Positions 12,987-24,844 of a stretch of 64,000 nucleotides of DNA are shown here, in pieces (the stretch's first letter is position 1; every line of letters begins with the position of its first letter). The notes beneath the pieces are model-generated. The model made no database searches. It was not told the DNA's origin and saw only the letters and a program-made list of their open reading frames with translations. The stretch is from Cucumis sativus (taxonomy: Eukaryota; Streptophyta; Magnoliopsida; Cucurbitales; Cucurbitaceae). Both the position numbers and the translations under genes were made by a program. The DNA lies in contig NC_026657.2 of NCBI RefSeq assembly GCF_000004075.3, positions 29,792,408 to 29,856,407 on the forward strand, read 5' to 3'.

Positions 12987-13825
12987 ACAAATTGTAAGAC
13001 CAAATTTAATTTATATTTTTTACAAAGATTAAATAAAAAAAATTAAACTGTTTTGTGAAATAAAGTTTCAATACAATAAATCCAATAATTCGTTGTTTGG
13101 GTAAAATGGTTTAAATAAATAAATAATTAAAACAACCAAATAACTTTATTTTAAAAATTAGAAAACAAATATTTTAAAATGTTACAGAAGTATAGTCAAG
13201 ACTTTTATGTGTAATGAGAATATTTTACAAGTGACTTGGTAGGTTGATCGGTTAACAATTTATAGCTTAATTATGTGTATTGTAAGTATTTATGTTTATT
13301 TTGCTACATTTAAAAATAACAATTGTAAAAATTGAATTGTAATTTATTTTGGCAAATAAAAGTAACATGTCATTAGCATATCTAACACATATTTAATCTA
13401 TTTTTCTCTATATATATATAAAAACGTACTCATCATCAATGTATAGTTAACCTTATGAGAAGACGAAGTAAAAAGGGTAAAACTAAGATGATAGTTGCTG
13501 TTTCTCATTCATTCAACCATCCCTCTCAAACACATGAACAGAATCTATTATGACCACGTGACTGGTGTGGCGTTGCGTCAAAAGTATTTTCTCAATTGCT
13601 TGTCTTTTACGTCATAGTTCGATTCCCTTGGAATGGTGGTCGGCTAGGGTTCTTACGTGGTTCAACAAACAAGATTCTACTATCACTTCAACTTATCTTT
13701 TATCATGCCCTTACTCCCAATATTTCTGCTTAAAGTAAAATTCCCTCTCTATATGTACACGAATCTCTGACTTCGATGCTATAGACATTGCGCACCCTTC
13801 TTCCACTGTACTTCGCCGGAATTTA
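12987..13825. other. Shared spacer between divergent genes
   Basis: AT-rich spacer followed by the proximal promoter and leader of the plus-strand hydrolase gene. A TATA-like stretch (tctctatatgtaca) lies near 13746-13760 and an ACGTGG core lies near 13654. No coding sequence is visible. Confidence 0.45.
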
Positions 13826-13852
13826 ATGTCTCAGAGGTGGTCGGAGGAGTGA
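13826..13852 (+). promoter_or_regulatory. Upstream open reading frame in the hydrolase leader
   Basis: An ATG 41 bases before the main start opens an eight-codon frame (MSQRWSEE) that closes with TGA at 13850-13852, before the main ATG at 13867. Short upstream frames of this kind commonly lower translation. Whether this one lies in the mature transcript depends on the start site, which I infer to be near 13780. Confidence 0.5.
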
Positions 13853-13866
13853 GCATTCAGTCACCG

Positions 13867-16800
13867 ATGTCGGAAATATCCAGCTCATGGAGCGAAGAAT
13901 TTGCGGGTTTATGGGAGGATTCGGGGATCCGATACGTGGCAGAACCGATCGGAATTTCTTCACCGTCGATCGAGAATACGGGATCGGTTTTTCCGGTCGA
14001 GTCGGGGAACTACGAGGAATCAGTGGAATCAGAGAGTTTGAAGAATCAGGTTAAGGGGTTTGCGCTTGCCTGGGGTGAAATTCTCCTTGAATTGGGGAGA
14101 GGTTGTAGGGACATTGTGCAGCAGAATTTGATTACCGAGGATTCATATATACAAAAGCTCAGAGGACCCTGTGCGAGTGTTACTTCTAGACTGAGTTTCT
14201 TAAACGAGTTTTTGCCGGAAGATCGAGATCCTGTTTATGCTTGGCCGGTGATATTTTTTGTTTCCATTCTCGCATTCACAGGTGTGTTCTGGTTTTGGAC
14301 TTGTTCTTTATTTTTCCTCACAGTGCCATTCCAGAAGATTATATTTATGTTTCATTTGTCATTTGGTTCAATCATAACAGTTCTCCTGTTGATTTTTTTT
14401 CATACCCATATAAGATAGATCTTGTAGTATTTCCCTTTGATTTAATCTTAGTGGTACTGGTAACTGTGACAAGTATGTCATTTTTCATTGAATACAAGTT
14501 ATGATAATATATGAATGGTAATCGTGAAACTTTGGTATTACGATCTTAATGAAATAGTTAACGTTATTTGCAGTTATCTGTGTAAATAACAGACAAGAGA
14601 GCTTTAGCCGACCGATAATGAAGGTGCGCGATCATCTTCCCAGTGCTTCTCTCATGCTTCTTCCCGATGGCAGGCATATGGCGTATGATGTATATGGTGT
14701 TTCAGCTGATAGAGCTAGATTTTCCATACTAGCTCCACACTCTTTTCTTTCATCTCGATTAGCAGGTAATATTTGCAAGATAGAACACTTTGAATCTCTC
14801 AAATTCACTGAAATGCAATTCTTGAATCATAGTTCTTGGACATGCCTGAATTTTAGGAAGATTGTTGCAGAGCTAACATTGAGAGGTAACAGAGATTAAA
14901 GCATCTATTTCTATGGCAGGTATTCCGGGAGTCAAAATGTCTTTGCTTGAAGAATTTGGTGTTCGCTTGGTTGCGTATGATCTTCCTGGTTTTGGGGAGA
15001 GTGATCCTCATCCCCACAGAAACCTGAATTCATCAGCATTTGATATGTTGCATCTAGCTGATGCTATTAGTATTAATGGAAAATTTTGGGTGCTTGGCTA
15101 CTCAGAAGGAGCTATGCATGCTTGGGCTGCACTTCGATATATCCCAGACAGGATTGCAGGTGTGTAAGAATGTACGTTTTGATTTTTTAACAGTGTAAAG
15201 ATACTTACTGTGAAACCGGTTTTTTTTTTTTGCCACAACTTTTTGTATTCCCTTGGACTTCCTTTTTAACTGTTGGATTCTGAAATCTACTATGATATTT
15301 GCACACTAAGTATTTTACCCACTAATGAAAAATAAGAAATACACGAACATATGACCATACAAGGAGTTTATAAAAGTTACAAATTAGACTACCCCCGTCG
15401 CATAGAAAATCCATTCTAGTATTGTTGAAACAAAAAATTCAATTTAAACGTAAACTAAATGTGGGTTTACTTTAGAATTCAATAAATATTTTCGAATTTG
15501 TAGGTGCAATCATGGTGGCTCCTATGATCAATCCATATGAAAAAGGCATGACCAGGGAAGAGTTGAGAAGAACATGGGAAAATTGGGGTCCACGAAAGAG
15601 ACTTTTATATTTCTTAGCTCGGAGATTTCCTAGATTTCTGTCCTACTTCTATCGTCGAAATTTTTTGTCAGGAAGACATGAAGAAATTGAAAGACAGTTG
15701 TCACTATCACTGAGAAAGAAGGTGAGTTCATAGACTATTGAAAATGTATCTATTAAGTTCAAAGATAAGATTATTAGATAAGGATAGGTTCCATCTCAAA
15801 AATTAATTGACAATGGAGTGATGTAGCTCATGTATTTTTTAAGGATTATGAGTTGTCTTCCGATGTGGGATTCTCTGTATGCCATTTCAAGACGGCGTCT
15901 CTTAGGTTACTATTCTTGAGTCTGATTTTTTTAATTAATATTATCTTCTATTGAATATGAGCATAGCTCCATTGATGTAAAAAATATGTACGGTCGATCA
16001 AGAGATCATATCTTCATATCCTTGGATTCTGATTATTGAGCTCAAGAGGACAAAACATAATTGGATTCTGATTGAAGAATGGTAAATCAAAGAAGCACCG
16101 TCTTGGCACACATGAGGATACTTCACAATTTCTACAAGACCATAGGTTAATCCTTTCATTGTCAATTAATTTTGAGATGGAGGGTGGAAAGTGGCCATTA
16201 GTTTAATAAAGTACTTAGAGAGAACGAGTTCAACTCACACCTAATATTTACACAACACAATCTTCACAATTTTCAGGATGAAGTTTTGATCGAAGATCCA
16301 AAATTCAAGGAATTTTGGTATAGGAACGTGGAAGAGTCGATCCGGCAGAAAAATGTCAAACCTTTTGTAGAAGAAACCATGCTACTGGTGTCAAATTGGG
16401 GGTTTAGTTTGGCAGATCTTAGGGTGCAGAGAAAGTGTCAAAGATCTAGCATTCTTCATTGGCTCAAATCTTTGTACAGCCAAGAACAATGTGAACTGGC
16501 AGGATTTGTCGGTCCCATTCATATATGGCAGGTAAGGCCAAACCACTGCTCTTTTCCTTCACATGAAATCTTATAAAATCGTATGCTGTTTGGTTAAATT
16601 TGTCATGTTTGTTCTAACTTCTAATTGCTTGAGAAGATCATACGAGCACTATTACAATCGTTAACCACCATGGACTAGCCTAGTGGCAGATAAAGAGTTA
16701 AGAAGAAGTTATGGAATGGATTCAACTGCATGGTGGCCACACCTACCTTAGATTTGATATTCTACTAATTTTTTTGACATCCAAATGTTGTAGAGTCAAG

Positions 16801-17239
16801 AGGTTGTAGCCTAACCTAAGATTAATAGACGTGTGAGTAAGCTTTTACTAACACTCACAAATACAAAACACACGCACATTACCCTTGTTTATTTGGAAGA
16901 GATATATGCTATATACTAAAAGAACCAGTGTAGGCATAATTCTGAGCATCAAAATTTGTAATTCGTTTTCTAATACGAATTTTGGTTATGAATGATGAAC
17001 AGGGAATAGATGATCAAGCAGTTCCACTATCAATGACTGATTATATAGGCCGCATTTTACCAGCAGCCGTATTGCATAAGCTCTCAAATGAAGGGCACTT
17101 CTCATTTTTCTATTTTTGTGACGAATGTCACAGACAGATATTTTCCACCATTTTTGGACCTCCTAAGGGCCCAGTCGACAGAAAAGAAAGAATTGAAGCT
17201 TCTCCTTTAGAAGGAAACATAGATCTTACCGTAAAGTGA
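13867..17239 (+). CDS. Membrane-anchored alpha/beta-hydrolase fold protein
   Basis: Six exons (13867-14281, 14574-14765, 14920-15159, 15504-15721, 16277-16531, 17003-17239) give 518 residues. An N-terminal soluble stretch is followed by one membrane segment (about residues 123-143, WPVIFFVSILAF) and then an alpha/beta-hydrolase domain. The triad can be read: nucleophile Ser264 in GYSEGA, an acid at Asp443 or Asp444 in WQGIDDQAVP, and His472 in NEGHFS. An oxyanion-side motif (APHSF) and DLPGFGESDP precede the nucleophile. The substrate cannot be inferred. Plant members with this N-terminal extension are uncharacterised hydrolases, and the nearest Arabidopsis relatives I recall are At3g09690 and At5g02970. 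Introns 1 and 3-5 are long; intron 4 carries an inverted-repeat element. The start at 13867 is the first in-frame ATG. Confidence 0.88.
15790..16181. mobile_element. MITE-like element bounded by about 28-bp inverted repeats
   Basis: Inside intron 4 of the hydrolase gene. The left arm 15790-15817 (tccatctcaaaaattaattg...) and the right arm 16154-16181 are near-perfect reverse complements, differing by one A and two bases at the inner end. They enclose about 336 bases with no coding capacity. Inside are the phrase gatgtgggattctct, which I recall from dispersed rosid repeats, and a 13-base direct repeat ttggattctgatt near 16022 and 16062. I could not see a clear target-site duplication outside the arms. 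Confidence 0.55.
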
Positions 17240-18377
17240 TACTGTCTTCTTGAATACCTAAGGCTGTTTCTTCCACGTCCTTTTAGCTAAGAATAGCATA
17301 TTGATTTGCCTTTCAAATGCTGATGATGTAAATGTATCGTATTTTGATATTGATATATCCTGATTCCTCCACTTGCTTCCACTTTTTGAACAAGGGTATG
17401 TTATTTTATCCCCCATTGCTTTGTACTTTTATATTTAACTTAAATTCATGGGGCCGAGATCCATTGCTTTGTACTTCTTACTCTATGAGTCACGATTATA
17501 TTATATAACTTTCAGCTTCACTTCTTGCCTTAAATATCTTCTGAAGTTTTAAGTTTGTTCTTATTTTCATTAGTTATTAGGAATCTCTTCTTTCTCATCC
17601 TTCCTTGTTTGGAATTAAAATTCTTTTAGCCCACCAAAATTAAAAAGAAAAAAACAAGCCAACTTCCTTTCTTATTATTGGTTTTTAAGTAAACAACCTA
17701 TTTAATTTTGTTTGGTTTTAGATCCTAATTTGGTTTTGTTATATTTTGATGTCTAAAATTAAGAATTTTCAATTTTCCTCGTTTTGGTTTTCAAAACTCT
17801 CATTTTTATTGTAATTCTTTATAGTTTAATGTTGTGCAATAATGAATTATTTATGAGTTTATTTTAAATAGTCACTTCATAGAAAAAAAATCATCTTAAA
17901 TAAGACAAAAATTTTAAGATAAAATGTACTTCGGACCTTAGTTAAATTTTATTTAAATCATTTTTTACCAACAATTTAAATAAACAAGATAAAAGATTTT
18001 GAAGTTTAATGTCACCGAATCCCCCTCAACTTGCCAAACAATAACTATGGCAATAACTACTAGTAACTTTCTATCTATCCAATTACCCTTTTACTCTTCA
18101 ACTAACATCATACTAAATATCTAACACCTAATACTTCACAGCTTCCTTTTAAGTTAAATGAGTGACCAAAAAATGCATTTTATTCAAAATTTTAAATAAC
18201 AATATTATTATCCATATATAAGGATTTGAATTGATTTGATATATAATAATCTTCTAAAATTTTGAAACATCCTTTAATGGCGGATTTCGCTGCAATCTTC
18301 CCGCCATTAACGTCCTGCTTTTTTCTTCGCGCGATCAAATTTCTCAACAGTCTTCCCATTGTTTCTGCCGTTTTTAT
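17240..18377. other. Convergent intergenic spacer
   Basis: Holds the 3-prime untranslated regions of the plus-strand hydrolase and the minus-strand IQD gene and AT-rich spacer between them. I see no further gene. Confidence 0.5.
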
Positions 18378-20983
18378 TCATTCAAATTTTAAGCCATTGT
18401 CCACCTCCAGACTATTGGAATACCGCCTCGACCTGGCCGGAGATGGCGGATATAACAAATGTTTCTTATCAGAAAAACTAAACGACGTCCTTGCTCGAGC
18501 TTCATTATTCTTCATATCAATTGGACTCTCCAACATAGATTTCGCTCTTGAAGATTCGGTGAGAGTCATGTAACTCGGAACAATTGGTGTTCTGTTTTGG
18601 CTTTCCTCGTCCCATAAGGATGATCTAGGTCCTTCATTGCTATTTCTATGCGATTTGTTTGATTGTATACTCGCTAGGCTCTTGCAGTCATAATCTGGAA
18701 TCGAGTTATTTCTTGTGCGTACTGATTTTGTCCCTGCTGCGACTGATGTTTCCGGGGAAGGAGTTGAGAGGGACGAGAAGGTATATCTGTGACTTTCGGA
18801 TCGGCTTGCTGTTGGCGAATTTACCACCAAGGTCTGTCCGAATCCTTCAATTTCTGGAACCGAATTCTTTTTTCTACTTGACGAGTTCAATTTTTTCGGC
18901 TCTGCGAGTCTTCGTTTTGAAGAAGGTGAGAGGGGCTTGGAGGTATATCTATGGCTTTCGGATTGGCTTACGGTTGACGAATTTATATCGGAGCTCAGTT
19001 CAAATTGAGCAATGGCTTTGTTGATTTCTCTACTAGCAATGCCAGAGCTCACTTCCCCCCATTGTTGAGCTGCCATCCATCTCTCCAACCAGCTCCAACC
19101 CCAGGTGGGATTGTTCGGATCTGTGAATAGTGGATTCATTGATCTTGAGGAATTCCGCGAGATTTTCTGTTGAAGGAATTCATAGAGACTTGAGATGAAA
19201 CCTCGGTACATTTCTCCATATTTGTGGTCCAAATGTTTTCTTTCATTCTTCTAATACATAATCATAAATGACAGAAATAAATTTCCATTTGCTTTATTGT
19301 ATGTTTTGTATGTTCATTGAGCAAGCATAATAGATAACTGTCAAATAGGAGTTCTGAACCAACCTGTAAGCAAATCGGCAATAAGCAAACTATAAGAGGA
19401 TCAAAGAACTAATGGACAACCAAACAAATGATGATAATTAATTTAGACTATTTTTTACTATAACCATCTTTCCAAAGATCTTTAGATATACCCTCCAAAC
19501 TCTTACTTCAAAACCTCTTAGATTAAAATTTTTAGAAACTAAAATCTTTTGTAAATTTTCCAGAATCCGCTTTGAGGTGGATTGAAGCCTCTCCAGATAT
19601 TAGTGCAGTAGACCATGAGCACAATGTAAGGAGTGAGGCTAGATATCCTGGTTGAAATGAAAAAAAAAATCTTACTACAACTTAGTTTCAAATATTCACT
19701 TCTTTCTTACTCTTACGGAATCAAATCTGTAAATTCTATTAGGAATAGAATAATAAACAAGTCACCTGTTGAGAAAAGGCGTATGCCAATGCTCTCTCTC
19801 TTCTCATAGCTGCTTCATGCTTGCTTTGTAGTTTAGCCTCAACCTGTTCCTTCGATTGTGTGCTGTCATTCCACCCTTTCCCAACCTGTTAAAATTTCAA
19901 TGTTTTGATAGCAATTAAAGAATGAGGCTAATAAGAAATAATTCAAGCATGGGAAGCTGCTTGTTTTGAAAATTTTAGAGAGATTAGACAAAAACCAATC
20001 CCAATGCTGGGCTGTATACAAAGAAATTCACCTCCAACATAGAATAGTTAAGGAAAACTGATAAGTGATAATAAAGACCTGAAAAATCTCTAGTTCTTTT
20101 GAATGTTTTTGTAAGAGCCGTTTCTGTAGAGCGTGATTTTCCTCCAGCTTCTTTAACCTCCTCAATCGGATCTGGGAATGGACACGAACAAAAACTTGCA
20201 TACACCGGATGGAGTTCATAGCTTGACGATTCACAACAAAACTCTCCATCAATGATTTCAACCTCAACAACCCTCTTAAGGCTCGTATCTCTGATCTTGC
20301 CTGTGTTTGATAAAAAAAAACTTGAATTTACTTGTAGCCCTTTAATTTAAGCCTTTGGATTAAGTATGTTGAACCCCAGTAACTAATGTCAACTTTTCAA
20401 TTAAAATGATGAATTGAAATTGATGTGGCAACTCATATGTAAAAGCGGGAAGGCTATCAGGGCAGTTAACATTTTATATAATTTAAATTATAGGGTTGCA
20501 AGTATGAATTCACACCAGGTATCCACGAAAAACTGACTGAATCTTGATTACTGCCATTTCCTCTCTAGATTTTCTGACGAATCGCGTCTCAGTAATGGTT
20601 TGGACACACTTATTGGCAGCGGTAGTAGACGCCATGCCTGTGGAATTTGAATTTGGAACACGATGAGCTTTGGAGTGGCCTTCATTCTTCTCACAGGTTG
20701 GTTTTACTTTTTCTATCTGACTTAACTGGTTTGCAATAGTCACAGAAGAAGTAGGGCCTGAATTGGGGTGTTTTTGTTTTTCAGACAATTTCCTCTTCTA
20801 CATGCCAAAAGAAACCGTAAGGAAATTTGCAAGAATATTAGAAAATTCAAAAGAAGATGAAAACTTCCAATCTAGTCTGCATGATAAACAAGATGGATAG
20901 TCATAAACCTGGTCTTTCTTTCTTTTGGAGCTGGGGCTGAGAGCTTTCTTCAAAGTTCTAAACCAGTTTCCTTTCCTTCCCAT
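18378..20983 (-). CDS. IQ67-domain (IQD) calmodulin-binding protein, IQD1-3 like
   Basis: Five exons (20909-20983, 20516-20797, 20079-20300, 19766-19885, 18378-19166), all joined in phase 0, give 495 residues. The start MGRKGNWFRTLKKALSP is the family's basic N-terminus. The IQ67 region (about residues 105-172) opens with AVIKIQSVFRGYLAR, an IQ motif, followed by further hydrophobic and basic repeats; as is typical of the family, an exon boundary falls inside IQ67, after GYL. Then come RRERALAYAFSQQ and NPTWGWSWLERWMAA, both IQD hallmarks, and a Ser/Arg-rich tail ending in a conserved SFSDKKHLLYPPSP-like block. IQDs bind calmodulin and attach to microtubules or membranes as scaffolds in growth and defence. 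The layout resembles Arabidopsis IQD1 (At3g09710). Confidence 0.94.
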
Positions 20984-21416
20984 CCCTCTGTTATTATATT
21001 TTACTCAATGTTCTTCAAAGTCAATATTAAGAAGAGATAAAGAAACCTGTAATTACAATGACGGGAGAGAGATAATTTCACATCTGATCTAACATCATAT
21101 AAATACTTCAGTTCAGTTAAGAAAAAGTTGATAAAATCCCGTTAAACTAAAGCCAAATAAAGCTTGGTGCGGAAGATGGTTAGAATTTTCTGTTTAATAT
21201 CCTTTTAGTTTGTCTAACATTTCCTTGAGATGTCAGCAAAGTCACCTTAAAAATATGCAAAAACAGAGACCTACTGCTAGAATATCACAACAACCAGACG
21301 TTAAATTTGCAAAATTTTGAAGAAAATATCAACTCATCGAATAACAATTTCAAAGAACTTTGAACCACACAAATGACCTTTGCTTCCTTTTATTTTCATG
21401 GGGAAACAAACAGTAT

Positions 21417-21610
21417 TATATTGAAGCTTGTAGTTTAGCCGCAATTGACTCTTCCAGTTCTCTCTCTGACTCTGACTCTGACTCGTCTCTCCCTTTCAAA
21501 GGAAAGTATCTGATTCTGCCTATAAGAATCGAATGGTCGCTAGATTTTGGATCCGTGTAGAAACTTTGAATCAGAGTTAGATGCTTCTCAGTTTCTTTCT
21601 ACTCTTCAAA
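21417..21610 (-). other. Open stretch, probably IQD leader exon; coding possibility not excluded
   Basis: Preceded by a possible acceptor (gaagagtag), the minus strand stays open for about 60 codons to a TAA at 21417-21419, with an acidic Ser/Glu run (ESESESEREL) before EESIAAKLQ. GC content is higher than in the flanks. Its position just upstream of the IQD gene and the purine-rich cagagtcagag repeats suit a leader exon. I know no protein with this sequence. Confidence 0.3.
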
Positions 21611-21686
21611 ACCATTGATATTGATTTTGATTTAGATTGTATGCACCTAGTAAAATCTATAGCTCACGATTCTTCTAGGTTCATGC

Positions 21687-22085
21687 TAGGGGTGGTCAAA
21701 ATAATATGACAAACTGAGCTGACCTACCAAAACCGATATCCGTTGGCTGGTCTCACTCTTCTATGGATGATATGTATACCATACTCGAGCATTACGGATT
21801 GTGGGTTTGAATTCTCTAGTTAGAAATGATTTTAATGATTAATTTAAAGATTGAATGAACATGACATCACCTTTTAGAATTAAAGGCAATCTAAGTATTA
21901 CATTTTGTTGAGCAGGTTGAACACCCGCTTAACTTCATCATTTATGTTTATATAGCTTTTGAAATAGTTATATTTATTTTTCATCATTTATGAAATTGCC
22001 ACCATTTTCAAAATCATCCTCAAAATTCAAGTTCAAAATTACTGGAAACTTCCACTTTACAGAGTCGACCACTAGCCCACCAGGC
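21687..22085. repeat. Possible hAT-type non-autonomous element
   Basis: The left end reads taggggtggtcaaaa, a sequence typical of plant hAT-like terminal repeats. The right end, gtcgaccactag (22074-22085), is an imperfect inverted match to it. The 400-base interior has no coding sequence. Target-site duplications were not convincing, so this is tentative. Confidence 0.3.
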
Positions 22086-22282
22086 TTCAACAGATCAACC
22101 TATCTGTTCTTTTAATTACCAATTAAAAGTTACAAACTTACAATTGAGGAACATTATGTACTAAAAGCCTATAAAAAATTGAAAATATTAAAAAATTGAA
22201 AATATTAAAAACCGTCGGATGGGCGAATATACGCTCCCACAGGTATGGTTTCGGCCGTCGGATCATTTTGGAGTTTACTTTT

Positions 22283-24844
22283 TCATGTCCCCTGCTGTGA
22301 CGGAGTTTGGCTGACATCCTGTACAGGTGGCAGGTGTTGATTGGCTGGTGGAGTTTTTGTGGAGGTACGAAGGCTCCATAGCATGATTTTTGAGCAATCA
22401 CCCGAAGGAATTCCGGTTAGTTTTGCTTCATCTTCAAGTACCACTTGTTTCACGAAATTGACAGACTTCTGATGAAAATTGATTAAAAAAAACTCATCAA
22501 GATCAATAAATCTAAATAATTTCATACAAAGTTAAAATGAGCTTTGATTGTATTTTGATATTTTAGAAATATAAAAGATGTGGGGAAATAGTTCATATCC
22601 ACCTTTTTTCGTTGTATTTTTATTGAATGATAGAATTTTGCATTAAAAATTTATAAATCTATACATTTTTTATAGAAAATACATAGTATGAAAAAAATGA
22701 TTTTTCACGTAATGATTACTTTTGCGTAATAATTTGAGAAAGAAACTTAACCAAACAATGAATTTTCTATCTAATTAAATTACCGAGCTTTCAATTTTCT
22801 ACCTAATAAATTTTGTTATATATTGCTTTTTACAGAAAAATTAGTTAATCTATTAAATATATTTAATCGTAAGCCTAATAAATAATAATAACAAAACTAT
22901 AAAGATATGTTTGGACTCCCGAAATAGAATTAGAGTGTATTTTAATGTAATCCTTTGGGTAGTTAGATTCATGAATTTAAAAAATATTAAATAAGACAAT
23001 CTCCTTTAAAGAAAGTAAGTTATAATATATCAAACACCTTGAAAAGTTAAATGATAAATTGGATATAAAATTGAAAATTCGACACTTTAATAAACATTCT
23101 TAAATGTTCGAGAATCAAATAAACTAAACTAATTTAATTTAACATTTTAAAATATATATACTTATATATAGAAAAATACCAAAAGGAGATTATATTTAGA
23201 GTACCTGAGAAGTGTCTTGGACAGAGGAAGTTCTACCCCATCTTTCAGGGTCCCAAAGGATGGAACTATTGAAAGCAAAGCTGGAAATATGGATTTGGGG
23301 TTTAGGTTGTGTTTGGTTAGCCATTTTTTTCAAATGCCATCCTATTACTTGAGAAGAATCACAAATTGGCCCTTCAATTACCACCTTTTTTTTGTTTGCT
23401 GTCACCAGCGCCATTGGCCATGTCCCAAACACCCTAAATTCAACACCAATTGTTATTTAGTATTCCAAAATTTTAATTTAATTCATATAGTACTTCTTTA
23501 TTATGTTTATGCTAAATATTTTATCTTTATGACCTTTTTGAGCATTTTATCAGACTATAGTTTGGAGATATGAAATTGGGTAATTCACACCAAATTAGCT
23601 AAATGAAGATTGTGTACACAACACATTAGATTAAAAAGTTCTTGGGGGGGAAATAAAAAGAGAGTTCTAGCTTTAAAAATTTTAAGCTTATGCATAAATA
23701 GCATTATTGCAAGTAAGAAAGATTAATTTTTACAATCAAAATTTAACTTATATGCAAATATAACACAAATTATTAAGCTAAATTAATGCTATATTGGGTA
23801 AAAAAAAATGAATTGTTGTTTGATACTTTTATGCATACATATTAAGTTTTGGTTCACCCTTCACTTTTCATTTTGTCATTTAAAATTATGATTATTTTTT
23901 TTTATTGTAATAAATAGGGCCATTCGAGTGACCTCATCTATATTTGTTTTCAAACAAAATTGATAATTTTTATAGTCTCTTTTTAATATTATTAAGGTAT
24001 GACCTTAGTTTGGTATGTTTGAGTGTATAGTTAGTTTATACTGCTATATCAATTTCATTCTTCCTAGGGCTGAAATATTATAACTATTATTTAAATATAA
24101 AATTCATTCCAATTTTAGATAGAAATTGGTATATGGAACGATGGTGGTTGTTAATACTATAATGTAGTGATGTCTCACGGGGAAGGATATATTTTGAAAA
24201 AGAAAAAGGAAAAGAAAAGGAAAAAGAAAGAAAGCATACTCAATTTCCCTGAGTTCATGGAAGAATCGAAGATCATAAAAGTTAGAAAGTCCAGCAAAGT
24301 GAACAATCCCACTAAGGCGATGATGTTCAATATGCTTCAAAGCCACATTCCTTTGATGATTCATTTCCGCTTCAGAATCCGTAAAATTCTCTTTAAAAAC
24401 CAAATGTCTATACATAATCCCCGTCTTCCTCATTATCTCCGCCACATTACTCCCTTCTCTCTTCGCCTCCACCACAATCCACAACAATGGCTGCCTAACA
24501 AGCCGTATCGTATTCCCCAATCTCCTCAGCCATACTTCTCTATTCCTATCGCCACTCCTCGTCGGAGTCACGATGATGATCTGTCTTCTCGGCGCCACCA
24601 TCTTCTTCACTAACTCCTCCCGATCTCTCTTCCTAGCCGGTGGCGGTTCGGCTGCCAGGTTACGGGTGAAATTCGAAAGGATTTTGGTTGTGTTTGAGAG
24701 AGTGATGGTTGAGGTGGAGATAGAGGATTTAGTGGCGGTCGGAGCGAAGCCGGTGAAGAAGCCCATGATGAAGCAGAGGGAGAAATGGAGGATGGCCTTT
24801 TTGCAAAGGTGAGCTCTTTTTTTTGGTCTTTCTGTAGAACCCAT
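22283..24844 (-). CDS. IRX9: GT43 glycosyltransferase-like protein IRX9 (xylan backbone synthesis)
   Basis: Three exons (24240-24844, 23205-23433, 22283-22468) give 339 residues. The start MGSTERPKKRAHLCKKA and membrane anchor HFSLCFIMGFFTGFAP (about residues 20-35) match IRX9, a type II Golgi protein. The GT43 domain follows: RRQIIIVTPTRSGDR, LRRLGNTIRLV, PLLWIVVEA, GIMYRHLVFKEN, QRNVALKHIEHHRL, VFGTWPMA, VIEGPICDSSQVIGWH, FAFNSSILWDPERW, and finally SVNFVKQVVLEDE and CSKIMLW. IRX9 works with IRX14 and IRX10 in elongating the glucuronoxylan backbone of secondary walls. Where active GT43 enzymes carry an acidic DDDN-type metal site this protein reads FAGLSNFYDL, as in Arabidopsis IRX9, which is consistent with a structural rather than catalytic role. 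Confidence 0.94.

Larger units (their letters stand above)
20984..22282. other. Spacer between IQD and IRX9 genes
   Basis: Contains the IQD leader (an acceptor-like tgtaattacag lies at about 21048, so a leader intron is likely), an open minus-strand stretch near 21417-21610, a repeat-like block at 21687-22085, and the 3-prime untranslated region of the IRX9-type gene next to 22282. No additional gene is supported. Confidence 0.5.
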
